Shown here: positions 1 to 7,229 of the stretch, piece by piece
Layout: each line of letters starts with the position of its first letter
Numbering within the stretch: position 1 is the stretch's first letter
Assembly: GCA_934699305.1 (NCBI GenBank)
Contig: CAKUWM010000052.1
Span: forward strand, 1-13,061
Direction: 5' to 3'
DNA length: 13,061 nucleotides
Source of the DNA: an uncultured Saprospiraceae bacterium
GTDB lineage: Bacteria > Bacteroidota > Bacteroidia > Chitinophagales > Saprospiraceae
Notes under the pieces: generated by a model
What the model saw: the letters and a program-made list of their open reading frames with translations, nothing else
Database searches by the model: none
What the model was told of the DNA's origin: nothing
Position numbers and translations under genes: made by a program

Positions 1-821
1 TGATTCCTAAGAAATATTTTGCAACTCATCACCTGAGTCTCAACTTGACCGATCGAATCAACATAGGATTGTTTGAAAGTGTTGTCTTCAGCCGTCCAAA
101 TCACTTTGAGCTGCAATATCTCAATCCGGTTATATTTTATCGAACAGTAGAGCAAATGGTTGGAAGCCCGGATAATGCCATGATCGGGGCAGATATGAGC
201 ATAAAACTGGGAAAATCTATTAAATTATACGGACAGTTGCTTTTAGACGAATTGATTATCAAAAATCTGATAAAACAAAATGGGTGGTGGGGCAATAAAT
301 ATGGTATTCAGGCCGGATTGCAATACTTTGACGTTGCGGGCATTGACCATCTTGATATGAGAGCAGAATTTAACCTGGTCAGACCATATACTTATTCAGA
401 TAGTGATAGTACGGCCAATTATTCTCATCATCTCCAACCATTGGCACACCCGATGGGAGCTAATTTTTATGAAAACATCCTGCAACTGAGATATGTCCCC
501 TTTCCGGCTTTGGAACTCAATCCTTTTATGATGTATGCTGTTGCCGGCGAAGACTACAACGGAATCAATAGCGGGAGCAATATTTTGAAACTCAATAAAG
601 ACAGAACGTCTGAATTCGGTGTTGACTTACCCAATGGATATCGAGCAGACATTTGGATATTCGGAATGGACGCATCTTATAGCATTTATCACAATCTTTA
701 CGCCGATGCATCGGTATTATGGAGAAAGAAAAAGAGTGTAATCGTTCAAAACAATCGACATGAATTGACAGCTTCTGTCGGATTGAGGTTGAATATTGGG
801 CGCAGAAAGCTGCTGTTATAG
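1..821 (+). CDS. RemB/Wzi-like outer-membrane beta-barrel protein, 3' part (5' end outside window)
   Basis: The reading frame is open from the first complete codon (base 3) to a TAG at 819-821, with no plausible start, so this is the C-terminal ~272 residues of a longer protein. A TTG at 45 is in frame, but coding-like sequence continues above it. The segment around NIGLFESVVF, followed by LQYLNPVIFYRTVE and a DNAMIGAD motif, recalls Bacteroidota proteins annotated as capsule assembly Wzi-like or gliding-motility RemB-like outer-membrane barrels (recognised from memory, not searched). Alternating hydrophobic/polar stretches rich in Tyr and Asn, and an end in GLRLNIGRRKLLL, fit outer-membrane beta strands. 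A role in surface polysaccharide or motility is only a family-level guess. The gene converges on the ligase gene to its right, with 60 bases between stops and no clear terminator hairpin. Confidence 0.6.
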   Translation, partial: IPKKYFATHHLSLNLTDRINIGLFESVVFSRPNHFELQYLNPVIFYRTVEQMVGSPDNAMIGADMSIKLGKSIKLYGQLLLDELIIKNLIKQNGWWGNKYGIQAGLQYFDVAGIDHLDMRAEFNLVRPYTYSDSDSTANYSHHLQPLAHPMGANFYENILQLRYVPFPALELNPFMMYAVAGEDYNGINSGSNILKLNKDRTSEFGVDLPNGYRADIWIFGMDASYSIYHNLYADASVLWRKKKSVIVQNNRHELTASVGLRLNIGRRKLLL

Positions 822-881
822 GGCGCTGCTTCAATCGAGATGAAGAGATGGTAGATTTTTCGACTTTCCGCAAATACTCGT

Positions 882-1868
882 TTATGATGAAGGTACGAGA
901 ACTTCGCGCACTGCCAAATCAAAAAATTGTGACAAAGTCCAACCATGGGCTTGTGCTTGTTGTGGAATGATACTCGCCTCAGATAATCCGGGCACTGTAT
1001 TGACTTCTATCAAATGAAAGGTCTCGCCTATCAATATATAATCTATTCTGACGAAGCCGGAGCAATTTAATTCCTGATAAATAGTGGCGGTCAACTGTTG
1101 CGCCTGTTGAGTCAGTTCGGCGCTGATGTTAGCCGGGGTGACCTCCTTTGAGGCGCCTTCATATTTGGCTTCAAAGTCGAAGAACTCATTTTCCGGAATG
1201 ATTTCTGTCACAGGCAAGACGACGATTTCACCATTGACACGCATGACGCCATTGCCAAATTCTCTACCTGCCATCATCGCTTCCACTATGATATTCTCAT
1301 CAAATTGAAAGGCATATTCTATAGCCGGCAATAGTTCTTCTCTGGTTTTTACTTTGCGGACGCCGAAGCTGGATCCATGTGCATTGGGTTTGACAAAGAC
1401 CGGCAATCCCAACCGGCTGATGATGTCTTCCATGTCTAACCCTTCAAAAAAGGCCTTCCTGGTAATATATACTTCTTGAGCCATGGACACCAGACCCTTA
1501 AGGGCTCTTTTTGTCAAAGATTTATTCATAGTAAGGCCGGAGACAAAGCCATTGCAACAGGTGTATGGAATGCCTAAAATGTCGAAGTATCCTTGTATGA
1601 CGCCGTTCTCCATAGGAGCGCCGTGAATAGCGCAGAATACAGCTTCTGGACGCCATTTAGAACCATCAAAGTCTAAGGAAAAGTCATTTTTATCAATAGA
1701 CTGACCGGTTATTATATCCGTCCATCTATCCCTTTTAATATCTATGAGCCTTGCATCATATCTGTCTTCGTGGAGATAACGGTGCACAACCTTGGCACTT
1801 TTTTCAGATACAACCCTTTCTTCCGTGTCTCCACCGGATAGAATAGCAATTTTAATGCGATCAGACAT
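882..1868 (-). CDS. ddl: D-alanine--D-alanine ligase (ATP-grasp)
   Basis: This cytoplasmic ligase joins two D-alanines with ATP to make the dipeptide used by MurF in peptidoglycan synthesis. The 328-residue length is normal for the family. Visible motifs: the N-terminal GGDTEERVVS loop (residues 12-21, E17 matching the catalytic Glu), IHGAPMENGVIQGYF (81-95), LGIPYT (98-103), the ATP-grasp lysine in FVKP (158-161), the GSSFGV loop (165-170), AKY in the omega loop (Y236), the metal site RID (274-276) and EVNTVPG (288-294). A Tyr at the AKY position is the D-Ala-D-Ala signature; D-lactate-specific vancomycin-resistance ligases differ there. The ATG at 1868 directly precedes the conserved beta strand. 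The gene lies on the same strand as the CHAT gene but 314 bases downstream, so they need not be cotranscribed. GC content is higher than in the CHAT block. Confidence 0.95.
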   Translation of the reverse strand: MSDRIKIAILSGGDTEERVVSEKSAKVVHRYLHEDRYDARLIDIKRDRWTDIITGQSIDKNDFSLDFDGSKWRPEAVFCAIHGAPMENGVIQGYFDILGIPYTCCNGFVSGLTMNKSLTKRALKGLVSMAQEVYITRKAFFEGLDMEDIISRLGLPVFVKPNAHGSSFGVRKVKTREELLPAIEYAFQFDENIIVEAMMAGREFGNGVMRVNGEIVVLPVTEIIPENEFFDFEAKYEGASKEVTPANISAELTQQAQQLTATIYQELNCSGFVRIDYILIGETFHLIEVNTVPGLSEASIIPQQAQAHGWTLSQFFDLAVREVLVPSS

Positions 1869-1988
1869 GATAAATATATTTAATGTGTAAATTTAGTTAT
1901 TTATTGGGATTTAGTTGGCAATTTTACGTTATTCAAACAATATTTTAATTTTAAAAACAGATAATCAAATACCGATTTGACTTTTAAT

Positions 1989-2023
1989 ATAGACCAATTG
2001 ATGGAAAAGATATATTGGTCTAT
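1989..2023. repeat. 10-bp perfect inverted repeat with 15-nt loop
   Basis: ATAGACCAAT at 1989-1998 is the exact reverse complement of ATTGGTCTAT at 2014-2023. The plus strand continues into a T-rich stretch (TTTTACTTTT), while the minus strand, on which both neighbouring genes lie, does not. It is therefore not a classical terminator for the CHAT gene. It could be an operator for a dimeric regulator or an RNA hairpin. Confidence 0.6.
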
Positions 2024-2069
2024 TTTACTTTTACAATTCGTATAGCATAAACCCGAATTGAGCTGTAAA

Positions 2070-2083
2070 GGTTTTGAAAAACC
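2070..2083. repeat. 14-bp near-palindrome, copy downstream of the CHAT gene
   Basis: GGTTTTGAAAAACC forms a 6-bp inverted repeat around a 2-base centre. Its exact reverse complement occurs at 5213-5226, just upstream of the CHAT gene, so the gene is flanked by the pair. Confidence 0.5.
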
Positions 2084-2099
2084 GTATAGTGCTGAGCAC

Positions 2100-2116
2100 G
2101 AATCGTACATCGATTC
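2100..2116. repeat. 6-bp inverted repeat, possible hairpin
   Basis: GAATCG, a 5-base loop, then CGATTC. It lies 67 bases past the CHAT stop. There is no T-tract on either side, so a terminator role is doubtful. Confidence 0.4.
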
Positions 2117-2182
2117 TGCTTTGTCTAAAACGGAATGTGGGTTAAATATAGAAAAAGGAGGAAATTCGAATGAAAAAAGTTG

Positions 2183-5164
2183 TTATTCAACTATAATAAA
2201 GCCTGCCCAATAATACGGTTCATATTTCTTTAAGCGCATAGTTTTCTGAGCTTCATGTAATGCCTTCCTTGGACAAAGTTTTCTTATTAGAAGGTTGTTA
2301 TAAAAAAGAGTAATGAGTTCCATGGTCTGATAATCGGGTACTTGCCAAAGGGTCATGATGATTTTATTCACACCGGCAATTTTGAAAGCTCTACCTAAAC
2401 CATAAACTCCCTCTGTCGAATGAATATCCCCAAGACCGGTATTACAAGCGGATAATACTATTAGTTCTGTATTATTTAGATTAAGTTGCATGATCTCTTT
2501 AGCGGACAGAATGCCATCATCCGCACTATTGGATGAGGTATTATAGGATATATTATTGTTGACACCACTGAGTATCAAACCGCAATTTGGCGAATCAAAA
2601 TAAGTGGATTTAACATCAAACCCGCAGTCACATATTTTCTTATTCTCTTCTTGATATTGTCTAATAAAATAACCATGCGTTGAAAAGTGGATTATTTGCG
2701 GTGAAATTGCTGTTTTATATACATATTTATATTTTTTTAAGTATTGCTCTAAGGCATTATTTTGGGAGAGCTCTTTTACGAAGTAATTGGATTGGATTAA
2801 GCTTTTGGTAATAGACTTGATTTCTTCAGCTGAGTATATCAATGGCTTCCATTTCGGTGAATTTTTAGAAGATGAGGATACTTTTTTAAAAGTAGGAGTG
2901 TTGCCGTGTATTTTATTATTTGATTTTTTTACTCTATCCAATGTAGAATTAAAACAAATATTACCGATGACTAATGCTTCTTTCGGCTGTGTTTCAGTGT
3001 TAGGCTTTTGCTTTATTTTCAGGACATCTCTAGTGGAGTTCAATACAACGATATCAAATACATCGTTAGCTGTATTTTTATTGTCAATCATTAAGGCATT
3101 AATATTTACTTTGTGTAAGTTGTTATCAAGGCAGATATATAATGTCGTAATACCTTTTAAATGTGGCAGGAGTGTTTTCCACAATAATGAGGATAATTCA
3201 TTGTTTTGATATAATGAATTTATGCTTTGGAAGTCGGGTTTATCCACAGTACCAAGAAGAAATGAACATAGTTGATTTGATTGAAAAGTAATAAATTCAG
3301 GAAATGTGTCATTCTTCTTTAATATCAATGCGCCATAAGTAGGGCAAACAGAATCGATGTTTACCTTATAATTAAAAAAAACAAATTCAATACATGCTTC
3401 TTTATCCGTTAAATTAGATTTAATGTCTTGTATTGAAATGGGTTTAATATCAGTTGAAAAATACCTTGAAGTTCGATTAAGCTCTTTTTCCAGTTCGTTT
3501 ATCTGTTCACTTCTATCAATCTGTCTATATTCAAGGCTGTCTAACGCTAATTCTTTATTGAGATTTTTAGAATTTAGTTCAGCAATGGTTTTATAATTTT
3601 CCTTAAGCGAGTCATTCGTTTGAATCAGGCGGTGAATTCTCATAATTGAATTAGAAACGAATCCATTCAAAAACAACCGGCTATTGTATGCCAAAGTAGA
3701 AAGGTTGCTTTTTTCATTTTCTTTTAGAGAAGAGAATAAGATGTCAAGATAATAGGAGGCGTCATTAATAAATACTTCAAGCTCCTGAAAGGACATAAAA
3801 TATTTGGCATCATTGATTTCATTAAAATAGATTTCCAATGATTTTAACAGATATTCATTATTGTTGTTTGACATATCTTTATCAAGAAAGAACTCCACCT
3901 GTGCCAGCATTTTAAGTATCGATTTATTGTCTTTTTGATCCGAACCAAAACTTTTATTTATAGATTCAAGGGACTGTAATAAGTATTTTTTTGCTTTCTT
4001 AAGATTGCCTTCTTTAAAATATACTTGACTCAGCGAAAATGCGATATATCTTTTTTTCTTATTTCCCAGACTAGGTTCTCTGGCGAGTAAAGAGTCACAC
4101 AAATGTAGGTAGGGTAAAGCCTCTGTCAATTGATCCCTGTCGATGAGGAAATTAGCAAAGTAATACAATGTATTTCCATATTCGTATGTTAGTAAATAAT
4201 AGGAAGGCAGTGAGTTGAAAGTAGTAAAAACCGACTGAAAGGCCACTTTAGCCTGATTGTATTCATTTAAATAATAGTATGCATTGGCAAGATTGACTTT
4301 GGGGTTTATGGAATTAATATGATTTGTTCCCAAAAGTGAATCAGTGCGATATATTCGAATCAGTGATATTTTTTTTAGTTCATGATAATAGTCTATTGTT
4401 TTATAAAAGTCAGCCATCTGTATCAACAGATCACTATACTCATTTGTGTAGATGCCATTATTTTCATATTCAAACTGTCGTTTTGATGCCATAAAGCAAG
4501 AGTCAGCCTGAGCCAATTGGTTATAATACTGGTGTAAATAACCTTTGAAGAAAAGAAAGTAGGCAGGGTAAAATTGATTTCTTAATTTATGTATAGTATT
4601 AAAATGGACAATTTCTGTCAATAAGGTTAAAGATTCTTGATACTTGCCCGCTGTATATAATGCATCATTATAATAATCTATTAATTTCCAATATAATTGA
4701 ATATCTTCTTTTGGCGTAAACCCATTTTTGTAATTTAAATAGCATATTTGGAGTTCTTTTATAAAAGTATTGGTAAATGATACCGTATCTAACTCAATCG
4801 TTGAGTTTATTACTGCTCTGATAAAATGTGTATCTCTGTCTCCATACTTTTTTTCATTTAAAGAAACATAAATCTTTAAATTTTCAACCATTGAATCAAC
4901 ATTCCCTTCTTTTTTGAAATTTGTGGCTTTTCGGAAATAATGATGAATGAAAATGGGTGAACCTCCCGTTTCATTCGAAATAGGTTTATGAGATAGATCC
5001 TTTGTATTATCTAAATGTTCGAGATATATGTCATTATTCTTATGATTTGCGTTTGGGCTTAAATTCTGGTTCCAAAAAGCAGAATCATTTTGAGAAAACA
5101 TTAAAATACTGCAACATAAGGTCAGAATGAGTAACCAGGATAATTTTTTTATTATTCGTTTCAT
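2183..5164 (-). CDS. Exported TPR-CHAT caspase-like protein
   Basis: A 993-residue protein with a Lys/Arg-rich start and hydrophobic core (about residues 8-23) ending near MFSQ, a typical Bacteroidota signal peptide. I see no proper lipobox. Residues ~50-480 are helical and Tyr/Leu-rich with TPR-like repeats (for example YYYLNEYNQAKVAFQSVF). A charged coiled-coil-like stretch lies at ~510-565. The C-terminal ~420 residues form a CHAT domain (caspase HetF-associated with TPRs): the catalytic His is H830 in IIHFSTHGYF, the Cys is C907 in LSACNTGLGD, followed by EGVYGLGRAFKIAG, TLWQVPD and a final YYWAGF. Both catalytic residues are present, so a protease is likely; the substrate is not known from sequence. 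The gene sits downstream of a sigma/anti-sigma pair on the same strand, after a 344-base gap with its own candidate promoter. It is clearly AT-richer than ddl. Export of a CHAT protein is notable, because characterised ones act inside the cell. Confidence 0.88.
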   Translation of the reverse strand: MKRIIKKLSWLLILTLCCSILMFSQNDSAFWNQNLSPNANHKNNDIYLEHLDNTKDLSHKPISNETGGSPIFIHHYFRKATNFKKEGNVDSMVENLKIYVSLNEKKYGDRDTHFIRAVINSTIELDTVSFTNTFIKELQICYLNYKNGFTPKEDIQLYWKLIDYYNDALYTAGKYQESLTLLTEIVHFNTIHKLRNQFYPAYFLFFKGYLHQYYNQLAQADSCFMASKRQFEYENNGIYTNEYSDLLIQMADFYKTIDYYHELKKISLIRIYRTDSLLGTNHINSINPKVNLANAYYYLNEYNQAKVAFQSVFTTFNSLPSYYLLTYEYGNTLYYFANFLIDRDQLTEALPYLHLCDSLLAREPSLGNKKKRYIAFSLSQVYFKEGNLKKAKKYLLQSLESINKSFGSDQKDNKSILKMLAQVEFFLDKDMSNNNNEYLLKSLEIYFNEINDAKYFMSFQELEVFINDASYYLDILFSSLKENEKSNLSTLAYNSRLFLNGFVSNSIMRIHRLIQTNDSLKENYKTIAELNSKNLNKELALDSLEYRQIDRSEQINELEKELNRTSRYFSTDIKPISIQDIKSNLTDKEACIEFVFFNYKVNIDSVCPTYGALILKKNDTFPEFITFQSNQLCSFLLGTVDKPDFQSINSLYQNNELSSLLWKTLLPHLKGITTLYICLDNNLHKVNINALMIDNKNTANDVFDIVVLNSTRDVLKIKQKPNTETQPKEALVIGNICFNSTLDRVKKSNNKIHGNTPTFKKVSSSSKNSPKWKPLIYSAEEIKSITKSLIQSNYFVKELSQNNALEQYLKKYKYVYKTAISPQIIHFSTHGYFIRQYQEENKKICDCGFDVKSTYFDSPNCGLILSGVNNNISYNTSSNSADDGILSAKEIMQLNLNNTELIVLSACNTGLGDIHSTEGVYGLGRAFKIAGVNKIIMTLWQVPDYQTMELITLFYNNLLIRKLCPRKALHEAQKTMRLKKYEPYYWAGFIIVE

Positions 5165-5204
5165 ATCAACTCAATTTTGAATTGAAGAATTTTACTCGAA
5201 TGCT

Positions 5205-5235
5205 GAAATCGAGGTTTTTCAAAACCGAAGATTTC
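5205..5235. repeat. Two-part hairpin upstream of the CHAT gene
   Basis: GAAATC (5205-5210) pairs with GATTTC (5230-5235) and GGTTTT (5213-5218) with AAAACC (5221-5226), with small unpaired bases between. The inner part is the reverse complement of 2070-2083. Its outer edge lies about 40 bases before the CHAT ATG, so it would sit in the leader RNA if transcription starts at the upstream candidate promoter. It could act as a protein-binding site or a leader hairpin. Confidence 0.5.
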
Positions 5236-5363
5236 CGATTATGAGGGACAACCTGATGTGCAAACCGTTTCAATGCTTGTTAAACCATTGATTACGAGGT
5301 GCAAATCGATTTACCAACAGTTGAATACAACTTATAGCAACTTGAAAGTAAATAATGTAATGC

Positions 5364-5394
5364 CAAATTTAACCCATAAAATAATGACGGACAA
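5364..5394 (-). promoter_or_regulatory. Candidate Bacteroidota-type promoter for the CHAT gene
   Basis: On the minus strand TTG (5394-5392) is followed after 20 bases by TAAATTTG (5371-5364), matching the TTG / TAnnTTTG pattern of the primary Bacteroidota sigma factor. Transcription would start about 190 bases before the CHAT ATG. Such matches are not rare in AT-rich DNA. Confidence 0.4.
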
Positions 5395-5508
5395 TATAAC
5401 TTTAGTTAGGGGTAGGTATGTTGAAGGAATGGCATTGCTATGAAGAATGATTAGTGGGTTAGTGATAATATTCCCACTGGAATTATTCAATAAGAGAGCT
5501 CCCTTGCC

Positions 5509-6480
5509 CTACAATTGATTCATGATCATCTTAGACTTTGTATAATATGGATGTCTTGAGTCTTTGACTATTTTAGAAAATATATCTTTTGCCTCTGTTG
5601 TCTTTCCTAACTTAAGTAACATCAATGCTTCATAAAATGCTGCTTCTTTCTTATATCTGGAGTTATTGTCCTGAACTACTACATCGAATATATTTTTTGC
5701 TTTGGTGTATTGATGATTTGCGGCTAAGGCATTGGCATATAAAAACAGGAGATTGCTGTTTGCTTTCTGACTGTTTGATAATAATTTGAAATTCTTGATA
5801 GCGGCTGTGTAGTTTTTTTGCCAGTATGATTCCATAAAAATGAGGAAAGGATCTTGTTCATTCTCGCCCCTTGTTCCGGGATATAATGATGGATTATAAT
5901 ATGGTGTGAAATTCATTGCATACAGTTCATCCGCATTTTCTTTGTAGATATGCTCAATGAGACTATCATTTTGAGTCAAAGTAATATCCGTTTCTTTTTC
6001 CGGTACTGAAGTGCCGGATTCCAATTGTTTTTGAGAGGATAATTTAGTATTAATGGGCAAATTGGGATTTGTAACATTCGTATCTTTTTCCGGTACTGAA
6101 AGTATATTGGATGCCATTGGTTTTTGAGGGAATATTTTAGAATTAATGGGTATGTTGGTATCACTTTTTGTAACATTCCTCAACCAAAAGCAAAAAACTA
6201 CTAATAGAGCTAAAAGACCGACAAAAAGTATTCGATTTCTCGATTTTATTTTGACGTCGGACTGTTTGCCGGCAATATTTAATTTTTGTTTAAGCTCCAT
6301 TCTACCTGCAATGTCTATAGAGTCGAAAGCCTGTCGATAACTTTCAAATTCATTTTTGAGATCCTCATCATGTGCCATGGCTTCAAATAAGGAATCTCTT
6401 TCCTTTGCATCTAATTCTCCGGCAAAATATTGCAAAATCACGTCACTTTTATTTTCTGACATCTTTATTTGAATTAGCAT
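5509..6480 (-). CDS. Membrane-anchored anti-sigma-like protein with extracytoplasmic TPR domain
   Basis: A 323-residue protein. Residues ~7-70 are acidic and helical with a QYFAGELDAKERDSLFEAMA segment, the style of the N-terminal domain of Bacteroidota anti-sigma factors, which has no zinc-binding His/Cys set. Basic residues (KIKSRNR) precede a single membrane helix at ~84-100 (ILFVGLLALLVVFCFWL), so the N-terminus should be inside and the rest outside. A Pro/Asn/Ser-rich linker (~108-168) holds two copies of a ~30-residue unit. Residues ~215-310 look like two or three TPRs (ESYWQKNYTAAIKNFKLL; YEALMLLKLGKTTEAKDIF). The start overlaps the sigma gene by 32 bases at ATG 6480, which has GAAGGA 8 bases upstream, or by 14 bases at ATG 6462 (MSENK). 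I keep 6480 because of that site, but 6462 gives a more usual N-terminus. Overlap suggests translational coupling with the sigma factor it probably restrains. The function is inferred from topology and position. Confidence 0.75.
   Translation of the reverse strand: MLIQIKMSENKSDVILQYFAGELDAKERDSLFEAMAHDEDLKNEFESYRQAFDSIDIAGRMELKQKLNIAGKQSDVKIKSRNRILFVGLLALLVVFCFWLRNVTKSDTNIPINSKIFPQKPMASNILSVPEKDTNVTNPNLPINTKLSSQKQLESGTSVPEKETDITLTQNDSLIEHIYKENADELYAMNFTPYYNPSLYPGTRGENEQDPFLIFMESYWQKNYTAAIKNFKLLSNSQKANSNLLFLYANALAANHQYTKAKNIFDVVVQDNNSRYKKEAAFYEALMLLKLGKTTEAKDIFSKIVKDSRHPYYTKSKMIMNQL
5981..6169 (-). repeat. Imperfect tandem duplication (90 and 99 bp) inside the anti-sigma gene
   Basis: The segment at 5981-6070 is repeated at 6071-6169. 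Both begin with GTAA.ATTCG/CCGT and share an exact TCTTTTTCCGGTACTGAA run (offset 90 bases), as well as TTTTTGAG and TTAATGGG. The copies differ in length by 9 bases, so the frame is kept. In protein they give two related units, each with PIN(S/T)K, a QK pair and SVPEK(D/E)T, directly after the membrane helix. Confidence 0.8.
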
Positions 6481-7012
6481 TAATAATATCCTTCAATCGA
6501 CTCAAACAGCGACTTATGGATGCACTGACCACATTGTTGTTCTTCATGCCAAGCTCTACTTTAATATTGTCTATAGTATTTCCCATATAAAATCTACTTA
6601 TTAGTATTTTTTTACATTCACCACCCAATAGTTCCAACGCAGTAACGACAGAGGCCTCATTATTAAGTTTAATTTCAAAGTCATCCATCAAAACATCTTC
6701 CTCTTCGGGGAACATTTCAGTATAAGTAGTTCTTTTGGCTTTTTTATGATTGTTTAGTAAAATAATCTTTCCAATTGAAAATAAATAAGTACTCAATTTG
6801 CTCTTTAATATCAAAAGCCTTCCATTCTTAACATTTTCAAAAAAAATAAGTATGGTTTCTTGCCATACATCCTCCAAGTCCTGATTATTGACGTTAAATC
6901 TTTGTTGTGCCCAACTGACGAATTTTTTCCTGTTTTGTAAATATACCTTTTCAATGGCCTCATACTGTCCATTCTTAATGGCTTGGAGCAATTCTATTTC
7001 TGATTTTGCCAT
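6449..7012 (-). CDS. ECF-type RNA polymerase sigma-70 family sigma factor
   Basis: A 187-residue protein with the two-domain layout of extracytoplasmic-function sigma factors. Region 2 spans ~15-85, with VYLQNRKKFVSWAQQRF and the DLEDVWQETILIFFEN segment that contacts core polymerase and the -10 element. An acidic linker (EEEDVLMDDFE, ~103-113) follows. Region 4 spans ~125-178 with GGECKKILISRFYMGNTIDNI and a helix-turn-helix ending in SISRCLSRLKDII, which reads the -35 element. It overlaps the start of the anti-sigma-like gene, the usual arrangement for a sigma factor and its membrane inhibitor. There is no Shine-Dalgarno site close to the ATG, as is common in this phylum. The target genes cannot be read from the sequence; the neighbouring CHAT gene is the first candidate. 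Composition is very AT-rich. Confidence 0.92.
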   Translation of the reverse strand: MAKSEIELLQAIKNGQYEAIEKVYLQNRKKFVSWAQQRFNVNNQDLEDVWQETILIFFENVKNGRLLILKSKLSTYLFSIGKIILLNNHKKAKRTTYTEMFPEEEDVLMDDFEIKLNNEASVVTALELLGGECKKILISRFYMGNTIDNIKVELGMKNNNVVSASISRCLSRLKDIINANSNKDVRK

Positions 7013-7095
7013 TAAAGTCTATTCTATTTGCCTTAAAGTGATGAGGTATATCATCAATTGAGTAACAATTATTTCAAAATAGGTATTAGTTAAAA

Positions 7096-7103
7096 CAAAG
7101 CTA
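7096..7103 (-). promoter_or_regulatory. Candidate -7 element for the sigma-factor operon
   Basis: The minus strand reads TAGCTTTG, a full match to TAnnTTTG, 84 bases before the sigma ATG. No clear TTG lies at the expected -33 distance, so support is partial. Confidence 0.35.
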
Positions 7104-7180
7104 CATAATTTTTCAAAAGTTTAAAGTTTGACTCAATTTTTTTAAATGAATACAGATATTTAATGAATATTGTTCCAAAC

Positions 7181-7198
7181 ATTTAAAAACCTTTAAAT
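7181..7198. repeat. 7-bp perfect inverted repeat in the divergent region
   Basis: ATTTAAA, AACC, TTTAAAT. It lies near the middle of the divergent region and just before the candidate GH97 promoter, a position suited to an operator. The all-AT arms make chance occurrence plausible. Confidence 0.35.
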
Positions 7199-7229
7199 TG
7201 CTGTATTTAAGAAATAAAAATTACCTTTA
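7198..7229 (+). promoter_or_regulatory. Candidate promoter for the GH97 gene
   Basis: TTG (7198-7200), 21 bases, then TACCTTTA (7222-7229), one base away from TAnnTTTG. It would give a leader of about 70 bases. Confidence 0.3.

Larger units (their letters stand above)
1869..2182. other. AT-rich intergenic region between CHAT gene and ddl
   Basis: I see no convincing gene here. A 69-codon open frame (1901-2110, -) has an unremarkable composition and contains a hairpin, so I do not call it. The region carries three inverted repeats: 1989-2023, 2070-2083 and 2100-2116. It should hold the ddl promoter, but I find no good TAnnTTTG element on the minus strand. Confidence 0.6.
5165..5508. other. 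Long intergenic region between anti-sigma and CHAT genes
   Basis: These 344 bases interrupt what would otherwise be a compact three-gene block. A 61-codon frame on the plus strand (5258-5443) has no supporting start signal or recognisable product, so I treat the region as non-coding. It holds a candidate promoter facing the CHAT gene (5364-5394), a hairpin near its start (5205-5235), a 6-bp inverted repeat (AGTGGG 5453-5458 with CCCACT 5473-5478), and two related GTGCAAA.CG stretches 41 bases apart (5258 and 5299). Confidence 0.6.

Noticed and set aside
1901..2110. 69-codon minus-strand open frame between the CHAT gene and ddl
   Set aside because: It spans two of the inverted repeats, has no protein-like motif, and is a length expected by chance in AT-rich DNA.
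2787..3209. 140-codon plus-strand frame inside the CHAT gene
   Set aside because: It is antisense to a well-supported coding region and its protein shows no family features.
5258..5443. 61-codon plus-strand open frame in the anti-sigma/CHAT gap
   Set aside because: It has no ribosome site, no recognisable product and ordinary composition, and overlaps the candidate minus-strand promoter.
5470..5508. Terminator after the anti-sigma gene (AAGGGAGCTCTCTT on the minus strand)
   Set aside because: The short imperfect stem has no following T-tract on the minus strand.
2183..7012. Type III-E CRISPR (Craspase) locus
   Set aside because: No CRISPR array, gRAMP-like or Cas gene is visible, and the CHAT protein is exported; only the sigma/CHAT logic is similar.
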